DNA from: a virus
Reading direction: 5' to 3' (one strand)
Length of the DNA: 62,365 bases
Virus record (IMG/VR): IMGVR_UViG_3300012920_000037
Span: 1-62,365 of that record
Under the pieces are notes generated by a model, which saw only the letters and a program-made list of their open reading frames with translations, was not told the DNA's origin and ran no database searches. Position numbers and translations under genes: made by a program. Below, in pieces: positions 6,586 through 14,145 of the stretch (its first letter is position 1; every line of letters begins with the position of its first letter).

Positions 6586-9500
6586 AACGAATTGCACACA
6601 TATCAGATACACACATTAGAAACCTTAAATACCATGACGAATACCGCCATGTCTTTAACGAGATATATGATAGTCTAAAGCAAGAGCAACCTGACTATAT
6701 TGTACATACTGGTGACCTCGCGCATACAAAGACACAATTGTCTCCGGAATATTTTGAGATGGCCTCAAACTTTTTGAAGTCTCTCGCAGATATTGCACCG
6801 ACAATTATGATCTTGGGCAACCACGATGGTAACCTTAAGAACGGCGACCGTCAAGATGCGGTCACGCCTGTAATTGAAGCAATGCAACATCCTAACTTTA
6901 CTTTGCTAAAGAACTCCGGAGAGTATTCACCTGAGTCAGGCTTAACATTTAACGTACTATCGGTCTTTGATAGAAGCAATTGGCAAAAGCCATCAAACAA
7001 TAGTTCGATCAATATCGCTTTGTATCACGGAGCAATTCAAGGTTCTCTCGTAGGCTCTGATTTTTCTCTGGATCACGGAGAGGATGACGTATCTATCTTT
7101 GGAGACTTTGACTATGCTATGCTTGGAGACATCCACAGAACACAATACTTAGACAAAGCAAAGCGAGTGTGGTACGCTGGATCTACTGTTCAACAGAACT
7201 TTGGAGAGAGCGAACTAAAAGGATATCTCATATGGAACATCCACTCAAAAGATAAGCACAGCGTCGAGAAAAGATTGTTTAGATCTCCACGACCATTTAT
7301 CACAGTTAGTCTCAACAAAGACGGAACTCTGCCCAAGAGAGACGTTCCTAGAGGTTCTCGCCTTAGACTTGTGTCGAATTACAATTTGCCTGTTGCGAAG
7401 CTAAAACGGGCATGTGACTACGCTCAAGTTAAGTGGAGCCCCTATACCGTTAGTTTTGTAAACAAAGCCGCTCACAGCTCTCTCGCGGGCTCTAATGGTA
7501 TATCTGCTGGTAAATCAATAAACATGCGAGATGAGAAGAACCAAGAAAAGTTCTTGCTTGAGTTCCTCAAGAATAAAGAAATTGAACAAGAAATCAAAGA
7601 TCGAGTTCTAGAGTTGTCTCGAGAATATCTCAAGAAGGTATCCAACGGAAACGAAGTTTCTCGCAACGTTTTGTGGGATATTCGTAAAATGAGTTGGAAC
7701 AATCTATTTAACTACGGAAAGGGCAACACTATTGATTTCACAAAGATCAATGGACTTGTTGGTATCTTTGGTAAGAATTACTCAGGTAAGTCTTCCATCA
7801 TCGATGCTGCATTGTTTGGTCTTTTCAATACGACATCCAAAGGAGAAAGGAAGAATGTCCATATCATCAATCAAAACAAAGAAAGAGCTTCTTGTCGCCT
7901 CGAGATCGCTGTCGGCGATGATGTTTATAAAATTGCTAGAAGCCTCGAGAAAACAACCACAAAGTCTAAAGGCAGAGAAGTCCAGTCAGCGAAAACTGAC
8001 CTAGACTTTACAAAGTACAACTTCGGAACTCAAGCGGAGTCCAAGAACGGAGATACTCGTAACAAGACTGACGAGAACATTCGTAAGACCTTTGGGTCTC
8101 TCGAAGACTTCATGATGACTTCGCTTGCTGCCCAGAACGATTCGTTTGGCTTTGTTAACGAAGGTTCGACAAAACGTAAGGAAATCCTTGCGAAGTTCCT
8201 TGACCTTCAAATCTTTGAGCAAATGAACAAACTTGCGAAGGCTGACTCGTCAGAAATGCGAGGAGTTATCAAGCACCTCAATTCTGTTGACTGGGAAAAG
8301 AAACTTGCGAGAGCAAAGGCTGAGTTCGAAGAGATTGTCGAGGACATTACAGAACAGCAGTCTCTTTGCGAAAAGCACAAGAGCAGATTGACCGAACTCA
8401 AAGATGAGCAACAGTTGATCAAGGATCAAGTTGAAGCGGCATCGCAAAAAGAGATTGACGTAGATGATGTTAAATCATTGCTCTCAAAGGCTCGTAAATC
8501 GCTCTCAAGCAATTCTAAGGAGATGGATAGGCTATCTACTGAGATCGCCACAAAACGCTCTAAGATTGAAGATTTGACGCTTAGATTGCCCTCTCTGCTT
8601 GAAGAGTCAACCACCGCTCAAGAAGAACTTGATGCTTTAGAGATTATCAAATCAGAAATAAAAGAGACTCAAAAGTCTGTTGACAAAGCAAAGCGAGAGA
8701 AGTCTAGACTTCAATCAAAGATTGATATGCTTCATGACCACGAGTACGACCCGAACTGTAGATTCTGCTGCGATAACGAATTCGTAAAGAAGGCTGAAGA
8801 AGCAAAGGTTACAATTGTCGATATACAGAAAGACATAGAGAACCTTAATTCTGCAATGCTGGACTTAAAAATGAAAGCGTCGTTGATCAACGAAGTTTAT
8901 TCAAGAGCAGTTGTGCAAGATTACGAAGTTCAGCGAGACACTCTTTCGAAAGAACAATCAGAAGTTCGGAACATGTCTCTGCAATGGGAAAACTGCGAAG
9001 GTAAGGTATCTCTGATGGAACGACGCATCCAAGACTACGAAGCGGACATCGCATACTACAACGAGAATATTGAAGCGTATGAGAACCTTACATCATTACG
9101 TCGAGACCTACAAGCAATTAACAAGACAGTGTCCTTGAAAGAAGATCAGATCAAGAAGTGTGAAGTAAAGGTACTCGAATACATGTCCGAGAAGGGGTCG
9201 TCAAAGAGAACCATCGAAGAAGCAGAAGAGCGCATAGATCAAATTAAAGCCGCCGAGAGAGACTACATCGCATATGACTTGTTTGTGCAAGCCACACATG
9301 CTAATGGTATTTCTTACGAAGTAATCAAGTCTATGATGCCTGTTATTAATGCCGAGATCCAAAAGATTCTCTCTTCCATTGTTGACTTTGAAGTGTTCTT
9401 CGACAATGACGGAGACAAACTAGAAGTATACTTGCAACACCCAAAGTATGATCCACGACCTCTGTCTATGGGCTCTGGTGCTGAAAAGACAATTGCCTCT

Positions 9501-9743
9501 ATGGCTATCCGCCTTGCGTTGATCTCCGTATCGTCTTTACCTAAGCCGTCGTGGTTTATTCTCGATGAACCTGCAACCGCTCTCGATGCTGAGCACATGG
9601 AAGGCTTCACGAGACTATTGCAAATGATCAAGGCTCAATTTAAGACTGTACTGTTGATTACTCACCTAGATTCTCTCAAGGATGTAGTCGATAAGACAAT
9701 TGAAATTGATAAGGTCGATGGATATGCACACGTCAATTTGTAG
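6582..9743 (+). CDS. Single-chain Mre11-Rad50 (T4 gp47-gp46 / SbcD-SbcC) fusion
   Basis: 1,053 aa. Residues 1-330 form a calcineurin-type nuclease with HISDTHI, HTGDLAH, LGNHDGN, YHGAI and GDIHRTQ, the metal ligands of Mre11/SbcD/gp47. From about residue 370 an ABC/SMC-type ATPase begins: Walker A GKNYSGKS near 397-404, a long coiled coil interrupted by the zinc hook CRFC at 726-729, signature LSMGSGAEKT, and Walker B ILDEPATALD near 993. This complex processes DNA ends for recombination-dependent replication. In T4 and most bacteria the two parts are separate genes. No stop or frameshift separates them here. It has its own promoter inside the preceding gene. Confidence 0.9.
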   Translation: MKRIAHISDTHIRNLKYHDEYRHVFNEIYDSLKQEQPDYIVHTGDLAHTKTQLSPEYFEMASNFLKSLADIAPTIMILGNHDGNLKNGDRQDAVTPVIEAMQHPNFTLLKNSGEYSPESGLTFNVLSVFDRSNWQKPSNNSSINIALYHGAIQGSLVGSDFSLDHGEDDVSIFGDFDYAMLGDIHRTQYLDKAKRVWYAGSTVQQNFGESELKGYLIWNIHSKDKHSVEKRLFRSPRPFITVSLNKDGTLPKRDVPRGSRLRLVSNYNLPVAKLKRACDYAQVKWSPYTVSFVNKAAHSSLAGSNGISAGKSINMRDEKNQEKFLLEFLKNKEIEQEIKDRVLELSREYLKKVSNGNEVSRNVLWDIRKMSWNNLFNYGKGNTIDFTKINGLVGIFGKNYSGKSSIIDAALFGLFNTTSKGERKNVHIINQNKERASCRLEIAVGDDVYKIARSLEKTTTKSKGREVQSAKTDLDFTKYNFGTQAESKNGDTRNKTDENIRKTFGSLEDFMMTSLAAQNDSFGFVNEGSTKRKEILAKFLDLQIFEQMNKLAKADSSEMRGVIKHLNSVDWEKKLARAKAEFEEIVEDITEQQSLCEKHKSRLTELKDEQQLIKDQVEAASQKEIDVDDVKSLLSKARKSLSSNSKEMDRLSTEIATKRSKIEDLTLRLPSLLEESTTAQEELDALEIIKSEIKETQKSVDKAKREKSRLQSKIDMLHDHEYDPNCRFCCDNEFVKKAEEAKVTIVDIQKDIENLNSAMLDLKMKASLINEVYSRAVVQDYEVQRDTLSKEQSEVRNMSLQWENCEGKVSLMERRIQDYEADIAYYNENIEAYENLTSLRRDLQAINKTVSLKEDQIKKCEVKVLEYMSEKGSSKRTIEEAEERIDQIKAAERDYIAYDLFVQATHANGISYEVIKSMMPVINAEIQKILSSIVDFEVFFDNDGDKLEVYLQHPKYDPRPLSMGSGAEKTIASMAIRLALISVSSLPKPSWFILDEPATALDAEHMEGFTRLLQMIKAQFKTVLLITHLDSLKDVVDKTIEIDKVDGYAHVNL

Positions 9744-9751
9744 ATAGTTGA

Positions 9752-9759
9752 ACTATTTA
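9752..9759 (+). promoter_or_regulatory. ACTATTTA motif, candidate late promoter
   Basis: Intergenic copy 24 nt before the start of the small membrane protein that opens the lysis-like cassette; TGGAGG lies between. Confidence 0.55.
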
Positions 9760-9783
9760 GAGCATTCTTTTGGAGGATTTATT

Positions 9784-9978
9784 ATGGAAAATGAAGACAA
9801 AGGGGTGCTCGACGCTGTTCAAGAGAAACTTATCTCTCGAAAGCTTTTAGTGTTCGCAGTAGCAACTGCCTTAATGTATTTCTCAGACTTAAGTTCTGAT
9901 ACATGGGGTATGATTGCTATAACTTACATCGGTGGTCAAACTGCGATCGATTTCGCCAAAGCTTGGAGGAATGGATAA
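9784..9978 (+). CDS. Small membrane protein, holin candidate
   Basis: 64 aa, started at 9784 because TGGAGG lies just upstream; the earlier in-frame ATG falls on the promoter motif. It has a hydrophilic N terminus (MENEDKGVLDAVQEKL), then two hydrophobic stretches (LLVFAVATALMYF and MIAITYIGGQTAIDFA) joined by an LSSDT turn, and a basic end. Size and topology fit class II holins. The stop overlaps the next start (TAATG). Two further membrane proteins follow, as in a lysis cassette, but no endolysin is recognisable next to it, so holin remains a candidate role. Confidence 0.55.
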   Translation: MENEDKGVLDAVQEKLISRKLLVFAVATALMYFSDLSSDTWGMIAITYIGGQTAIDFAKAWRNG

Positions 9979-10346
9979 TGTGGGATTGGATTAAAGATAA
10001 GTGGGAACTTGTAGTTTCCGCCCTCGTTGTGTTGACGGTTTTCATTCTTGGGCGCAAAAAACAAGTTGCTTCTGAGGAGATGGTTGAAGATATCATTGAT
10101 ATAAAAGAAAAAGAGGCTGAAGTAATTGAAGAAGTCTCAGCAGAAGAAAAACTTAGGCTAGCTAAGGCTCATCAAAAATACATCAACACACGCGTAGCAC
10201 TTAGAAAGCAACATCGTGCAGCGCAGACTGAACTTGAAAGAGAAACAATCAATAGAAAACTAGATCTCATCGAGTTGGCTAAAGAAAATCCAGGAGAGAT
10301 TGACAAGATCTTGATGGAAGAATTAAACATCGCGAAGCTAAAATGA
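9978..10346 (+). CDS. Membrane-anchored coiled-coil protein, possible inner-membrane spanin
   Basis: 122 aa from the ATG that overlaps the preceding stop. MWDWIKDKWELVVSALVVLTVFILGRKK is a single N-terminal transmembrane helix followed by a charged, uninterrupted alpha-helical region (residues 32-120) rich in E/K/A with heptad character. This is the usual layout of i-spanins (Rz), which contact the outer-membrane partner during lysis. A tail or injection role is an alternative. The last codons overlap the next gene by four bases. Confidence 0.5.
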   Translation: MWDWIKDKWELVVSALVVLTVFILGRKKQVASEEMVEDIIDIKEKEAEVIEEVSAEEKLRLAKAHQKYINTRVALRKQHRAAQTELERETINRKLDLIELAKENPGEIDKILMEELNIAKLK

Positions 10347-10753
10347 TTTGGCTTCTCACCGCACTTGCATTTGCCGAGCCGCTTATGGCCCCCTTGTCCG
10401 AAGGAGAGGCGGCTCCTTTTGCTGGTAGACTGTTCAATGATGAGGCTGTTGTCTCAATAATCACAATGAAAGAGTTCGCAGAATCTCAGTGCACAATCAA
10501 CTCCGCTCTTGATTTTTCTCTTCAACTTGCGGAAAAACAACACCAAATTGACTATTTAGACATTGAAAAGCAAGCTTTGCAAGCGAAGTACGATGCGATG
10601 GTTGAGATCAAAGACGAAGAAATTGAAACCCTAAGAAGATATTCGAGCACAAAAAGGTCCTCTTGGGTGTTCTTTGGGGGATTTGCACTCGGCACAACAG
10701 CATCTCTACTGACTTATTATGCTGTTAACAAAATAGACGTGAGTGTTCAATGA
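10343..10753 (+). CDS. Exported protein with C-terminal membrane helix, lysis-cassette partner candidate
   Basis: 136 aa. MIWLLTALAFA|EP looks like a short signal peptide with an A-F-A cleavage site. It is followed by PLSEGEAAPFAGRLFNDEAV, a G-x-x-APF-x-G-x-L-type motif I have seen in phage spanin-like proteins, then a coiled coil (residues 58-95) and a transmembrane helix (WVFFGGFALGTTASLLTYYAV). It forms a translationally coupled trio with the two preceding membrane proteins and overlaps the next gene by four bases. The exact role is inferred from context. Confidence 0.5.
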   Translation: MIWLLTALAFAEPLMAPLSEGEAAPFAGRLFNDEAVVSIITMKEFAESQCTINSALDFSLQLAEKQHQIDYLDIEKQALQAKYDAMVEIKDEEIETLRRYSSTKRSSWVFFGGFALGTTASLLTYYAVNKIDVSVQ

Positions 10754-11118
10754 GTAAAGATCCAAATTACGCCGTAAAGGTTGAAAAGGCAATAGCCGAG
10801 AAGTACGGCAAGGAAGCAGTTGTGAATCCCAAGTCACAATGGGATGACGATAAAGAAAAGCAGTACCTCGAGGAGCTTAAGTCGAACTATCGATACGATA
10901 AAGCCGAGAGCGAGAAAGAGGACTTGGACGGAGTTTTAATCTCAAAACAACTACTTAATAGAGAATCGAGGCGTTCATGCCCAACATGTAATACGTATTC
11001 ATTCAAATCCGTGGATGATTTATATATGACGAAATTTGATTGCTGCTACAAGTGTTACATACAATGGGTGGAAGGTCGAGAAGAAAGATGGAAATCAGGT
11101 TGGAGACCAAACAAATGA
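10750..11118 (+). CDS. Zinc-ribbon protein of unknown function
   Basis: 122 aa. The C-terminal half holds SCPTCNTYSF...KFDCCYKCYIQWVEGREERWKSGW, two CxxC knuckles spaced about 20 residues apart, typical of a zinc ribbon. The N-terminal half is charged and probably helical. From memory, similar zinc-ribbon proteins are common near the terminase genes of marine T4-like phages, but I cannot name a function. It overlaps its neighbours on both sides (ATGA), so it belongs to the same transcript as the lysis-like trio and the tagged gene after it. Confidence 0.6.
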   Translation: MSKDPNYAVKVEKAIAEKYGKEAVVNPKSQWDDDKEKQYLEELKSNYRYDKAESEKEDLDGVLISKQLLNRESRRSCPTCNTYSFKSVDDLYMTKFDCCYKCYIQWVEGREERWKSGWRPNK

Positions 11119-11435
11119 AACTAAATAAAGAAACACTAAAAAGAATTATCAAAGAAGAACTTGAAGCCGTTATGAATGAGTCAGATCGTTTTCAAGGACA
11201 AATTCCACAAGAGCTGTGGTCTATAGGTGACTATGAAGATGCTCGAGACGAAGGAATGCTTGGTCGTCTTAGTAGCTACAGCGACGAAGAGCTTCAAATG
11301 AAAATTGAACAACTCGAAGAAGAAATTGAAGATGAAAAGAACTATATGGACGATCCTCAAAACCAGTACGATTCAGCAATTGCTCCGAAAGAAGCATTAA
11401 TCAATTTCATTCAGGACATCTTACAAAGGAGATAA
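11115..11435 (+). CDS. N-terminally tagged small acidic protein
   Basis: 106 aa. MKLNKETLKRIIKEELEAVMNES is one of the best copies of the tag, with M-N-E|S at residues 20-23 as the predicted protease site. The remaining 83 residues are acidic and mostly helical, with a coiled coil (SDEELQMKIEQLEEEIEDEKN). The start at 11115 is supported by the tag itself; an upstream in-frame ATG would read through the neighbouring gene. Candidate internal head protein; no other function visible. Confidence 0.75.
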   Translation: MKLNKETLKRIIKEELEAVMNESDRFQGQIPQELWSIGDYEDARDEGMLGRLSSYSDEELQMKIEQLEEEIEDEKNYMDDPQNQYDSAIAPKEALINFIQDILQRR

Positions 11436-11438
11436 CAA

Positions 11439-11999
11439 ATGAGCAAAGAAACATTAGAAATTATTGAAGGACTCGCTCAAGCTGCTGCTAACGGATCATA
11501 CGATGGTGGACAGCATATGGAGAACTACTCTCTTGATGGGCAGATTCGTAAGACCGGTCTAAAAAGAGAAGAAGGAATTCCTCTTCTTGACAAACGTTGC
11601 ATTGACGGATTCAAAGTCAAGTTCTATGGAGACTCTATGATCATCAACTATCAATCAGATGTTAGAATGAAAGAACTCAAAGATAACGGATTTGAAAACG
11701 ACATCGTTCGCACCATCAATGAAGTAAAGAAGTTCTTGCAAAAAGAATACAAAACAATTACTGGTAAGTCCGTATCGTTGACCGCGAAAGGTGACCCACA
11801 GATTATCATCCAGTCAACATCACACGTTCGCACATTTGTTCAAGCGTATCAACACTATAAGATTGGAAGCCTTAAAATGGATCAGATCGTCGCTCCTTCA
11901 GAAGATACCACTCGAGATATTACAAAAAAGTTTTTGGAAGCAGCAAAAGCAAAGCGTCCTCAGAACGAAAAGATCAAGGCATCAGACAATCAAAAATGA
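11439..11999 (+). CDS. Conserved-looking hypothetical upstream of the terminase
   Basis: 186 aa, alpha/beta, with a central strand-rich part (FKVKFYGDSMIINYQSDV) and a basic C terminus. No motif identifies it. Its place just before the terminase large subunit makes a small terminase (gp16-like) or head-completion role possible, but it lacks a clear DNA-binding helix-turn-helix or coiled coil, so I leave it unnamed. Its stop overlaps the next gene's start (ATGA). Confidence 0.6.
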   Translation: MSKETLEIIEGLAQAAANGSYDGGQHMENYSLDGQIRKTGLKREEGIPLLDKRCIDGFKVKFYGDSMIINYQSDVRMKELKDNGFENDIVRTINEVKKFLQKEYKTITGKSVSLTAKGDPQIIIQSTSHVRTFVQAYQHYKIGSLKMDQIVAPSEDTTRDITKKFLEAAKAKRPQNEKIKASDNQK

Positions 12000-12556
12000 A
12001 ACTTACAAAAGAAACACTAAGGCGAATCATCAAAGAGGAGCTCGAGTTATCCTTGCAAGAGCAAGATATTAATGAAGGGTTCTTCGATTCTTTCTTTGGC
12101 AGAGGCGAAAAGGAAACCGTGTCTTTACCTGGTTCACAAAAAGGAGAATCTGCTTTCTTAAGTCGACCAGGTAGCATTATCAGAAACAGCCTTATTAAGA
12201 CTCAAAATGAAGATAGTTTGGAAGATATGGTGCACCTCTTTAGAGACCAGATCCCTTCCGACGAGATAGAACTATTCAACCAAATAATTGCAATTATCGC
12301 CACATTAAAAAAAGAGCATAGTGAATACGACAAAATTTTAAAAAATTATTATCAATGGAGCAAATTAGGCCGACGACAGCTCTCTAGATGGTGGGATTGG
12401 GTTAAGGACCCACCAAGACTTAGCAGAGCTACCAGGAAAACCATGAAAGCCTACGAGAGCCTTGTGCAGATTGATCCTGAGATCGCTGAGGCATTGGTAA
12501 AATATAAGCCAAAAGAAGTAATTACTCAAAATCCAGACTTCACTCGACGTTTTTAG
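11996..12556 (+). CDS. N-terminally tagged protein upstream of terminase
   Basis: 186 aa. MKLTKETLRRIIKEELELSLQE carries the tag, with two possible cleavage sites, L-Q-E|Q (20-23) and I-N-E|G (25-28). After it come FFDSFFGRG, a serine/glycine-rich linker and a helical body with tryptophans (YYQWSKLGRRQLSRWWDWVKD). I do not recognise it. The tryptophan/arginine-rich amphipathic stretch could contact membrane or nucleic acid. Coupled to the preceding gene by a four-base overlap. Confidence 0.7.
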   Translation: MKLTKETLRRIIKEELELSLQEQDINEGFFDSFFGRGEKETVSLPGSQKGESAFLSRPGSIIRNSLIKTQNEDSLEDMVHLFRDQIPSDEIELFNQIIAIIATLKKEHSEYDKILKNYYQWSKLGRRQLSRWWDWVKDPPRLSRATRKTMKAYESLVQIDPEIAEALVKYKPKEVITQNPDFTRRF

Positions 12557-12564
12557 GCGGGCAA

Positions 12565-14142
12565 ATGAAACTAACCAAAAATGAAATTGTTAAAGAACTT
12601 GTAAAGTGCGGTAAGGACCCTCAATACTTCATCGATAACTATTGCAAGATTTCGCACCCAATGCATGGTCAAATTCCATTCAAGACTTATGACTATCAAA
12701 AGGAGATGCTTAAGAACTTTAACGACTATCGTTTTAACGTAATCTTAAAAGCAAGGCAGCTCGGGATCTCAACCATCTCGGCTGCTTATGTTGCTTGGTT
12801 CATGCTATTTCATCGAGAAAAGAACGTTCTCGTTATCGCAACTAAACTATCCACAGCAACAAACCTTGTAAAGAAAGTCAAGATGATCTTCCGTAACCTT
12901 CCACAGTGGATGTTGATTGCGAAGATTGCTGTTGACAACAAACAATCATTTGAATTAACAAATGGCTCTCAAGTAAAAGCCGGAACCACATCAGGAGATG
13001 CTGGTCGTTCGGAAGCATTATCATTGCTCATTATAGACGAGGCAGCGTTCGTTGACGGACTCGAAGAGCTTTGGACGGGTCTTTACCCTACTTTGTCTAC
13101 AGGAGGGCGCTGCATCGCTCTGAGCACCCCTAACGGCGTTGGAAATTGGTTCCACAAAACCTATACCGAATCTGAGAACTCAATGAACGATTTCTTTCCA
13201 ACAAAATTAAACTGGGATGTTCACCCAGACAGAGATGATGAATGGTACGAGAAAGAAACTAGAAACATGTCCAAGAGACAGATCGCACAGGAGTTGGAGT
13301 GCTCCTTTAATGCGTCCGGGGAAACTGTTATCAATCCTGAAGATTTACAAAGATTGCATGAGTGTGTAACAGATCCACTATACAGAACAGGGTATGACCG
13401 AAACTATTGGATCTGGGAGAAGTATCAAGAAGGCGTGCCGTACTTGTTGGTTGCTGACGTTGCTAGAGGCGATGGCGCAGACTTTAGTTGTTTTCATGTG
13501 TTGAGAATAGACACCATGACTGTAGTTGCTGAATATCAAGGTAAACCAGATCTCGACATGTACGCTGGAATATTGTACTCTGCTGGTAATGAATATGGAT
13601 CATGTCTTTTAGTGGTGGAGAACAATGGTATTGGTATTGCTGTCCTAGAAAAGCTAAAAGAAATGAACTACAGCAAGATCTATTATTCCATTAAGTCAAC
13701 ACACGAGTATGTGGAGTCATATCTAGCCGAAGGCGACGCTAGAGCCGTATTAGGCTTTACAACATCAACAAAGACAAGACCGCTAATTGTAGCCAAATTG
13801 GAGGAGTACGTTAGAAACAAACTAATTAATATACACTCTAACCGTGTTTTTCATGAACTAAAAACTTTTATTTGGCACAACGGCAAGCCACAAGCAATGC
13901 GCTCTTACAATGACGATTTGGTTATGTCCCTGGCTATAGCATGCTGGGTTCGAGACACAGCCCTATCAGAAAACGAAAGAGACATGGCTTACAAAAAGGC
14001 GATGCTAGGTGGATTGATGAAGTCGACAACAACGATGAATACTCAAATCAAAGGTCAAAAGTTTTACAATGAAACGTTCTACGAAAAACACGAGGAGGAA
14101 ATAAAGAAGACAAAAGAATTCTTCTGGATATACAAAGGATAA
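12565..14142 (+). CDS. 17: Terminase large subunit (gp17)
   Basis: 525 aa. It combines an ATPase and a headful nuclease. The ATPase has the variant Walker A KARQLGIST (residues 62-70), Walker B LLIIDEAAF (D158-E159) and coupling motif ALSTPNG. The RNase H-fold nuclease has VADVARGDGADFS (D298), VVENNG and NDDLVMSLA (D451). The length is close to other T4-type large terminases. The first residues MKLTKNEIVKELVKCGKDP resemble the tag superficially but continue into the normal N-terminal domain. The portal gene follows after 3 bases. Confidence 0.95.
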   Translation: MKLTKNEIVKELVKCGKDPQYFIDNYCKISHPMHGQIPFKTYDYQKEMLKNFNDYRFNVILKARQLGISTISAAYVAWFMLFHREKNVLVIATKLSTATNLVKKVKMIFRNLPQWMLIAKIAVDNKQSFELTNGSQVKAGTTSGDAGRSEALSLLIIDEAAFVDGLEELWTGLYPTLSTGGRCIALSTPNGVGNWFHKTYTESENSMNDFFPTKLNWDVHPDRDDEWYEKETRNMSKRQIAQELECSFNASGETVINPEDLQRLHECVTDPLYRTGYDRNYWIWEKYQEGVPYLLVADVARGDGADFSCFHVLRIDTMTVVAEYQGKPDLDMYAGILYSAGNEYGSCLLVVENNGIGIAVLEKLKEMNYSKIYYSIKSTHEYVESYLAEGDARAVLGFTTSTKTRPLIVAKLEEYVRNKLINIHSNRVFHELKTFIWHNGKPQAMRSYNDDLVMSLAIACWVRDTALSENERDMAYKKAMLGGLMKSTTTMNTQIKGQKFYNETFYEKHEEEIKKTKEFFWIYKG

Positions 14143-14145
14143 AAA

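Noticed and set aside
12565-12621. MKLTKNEIVKEL start of the terminase as a packaging tag
   Set aside because: Only the first four residues match; there is no L-x-E site at the right distance and the segment runs into the normal terminase N-terminal domain.
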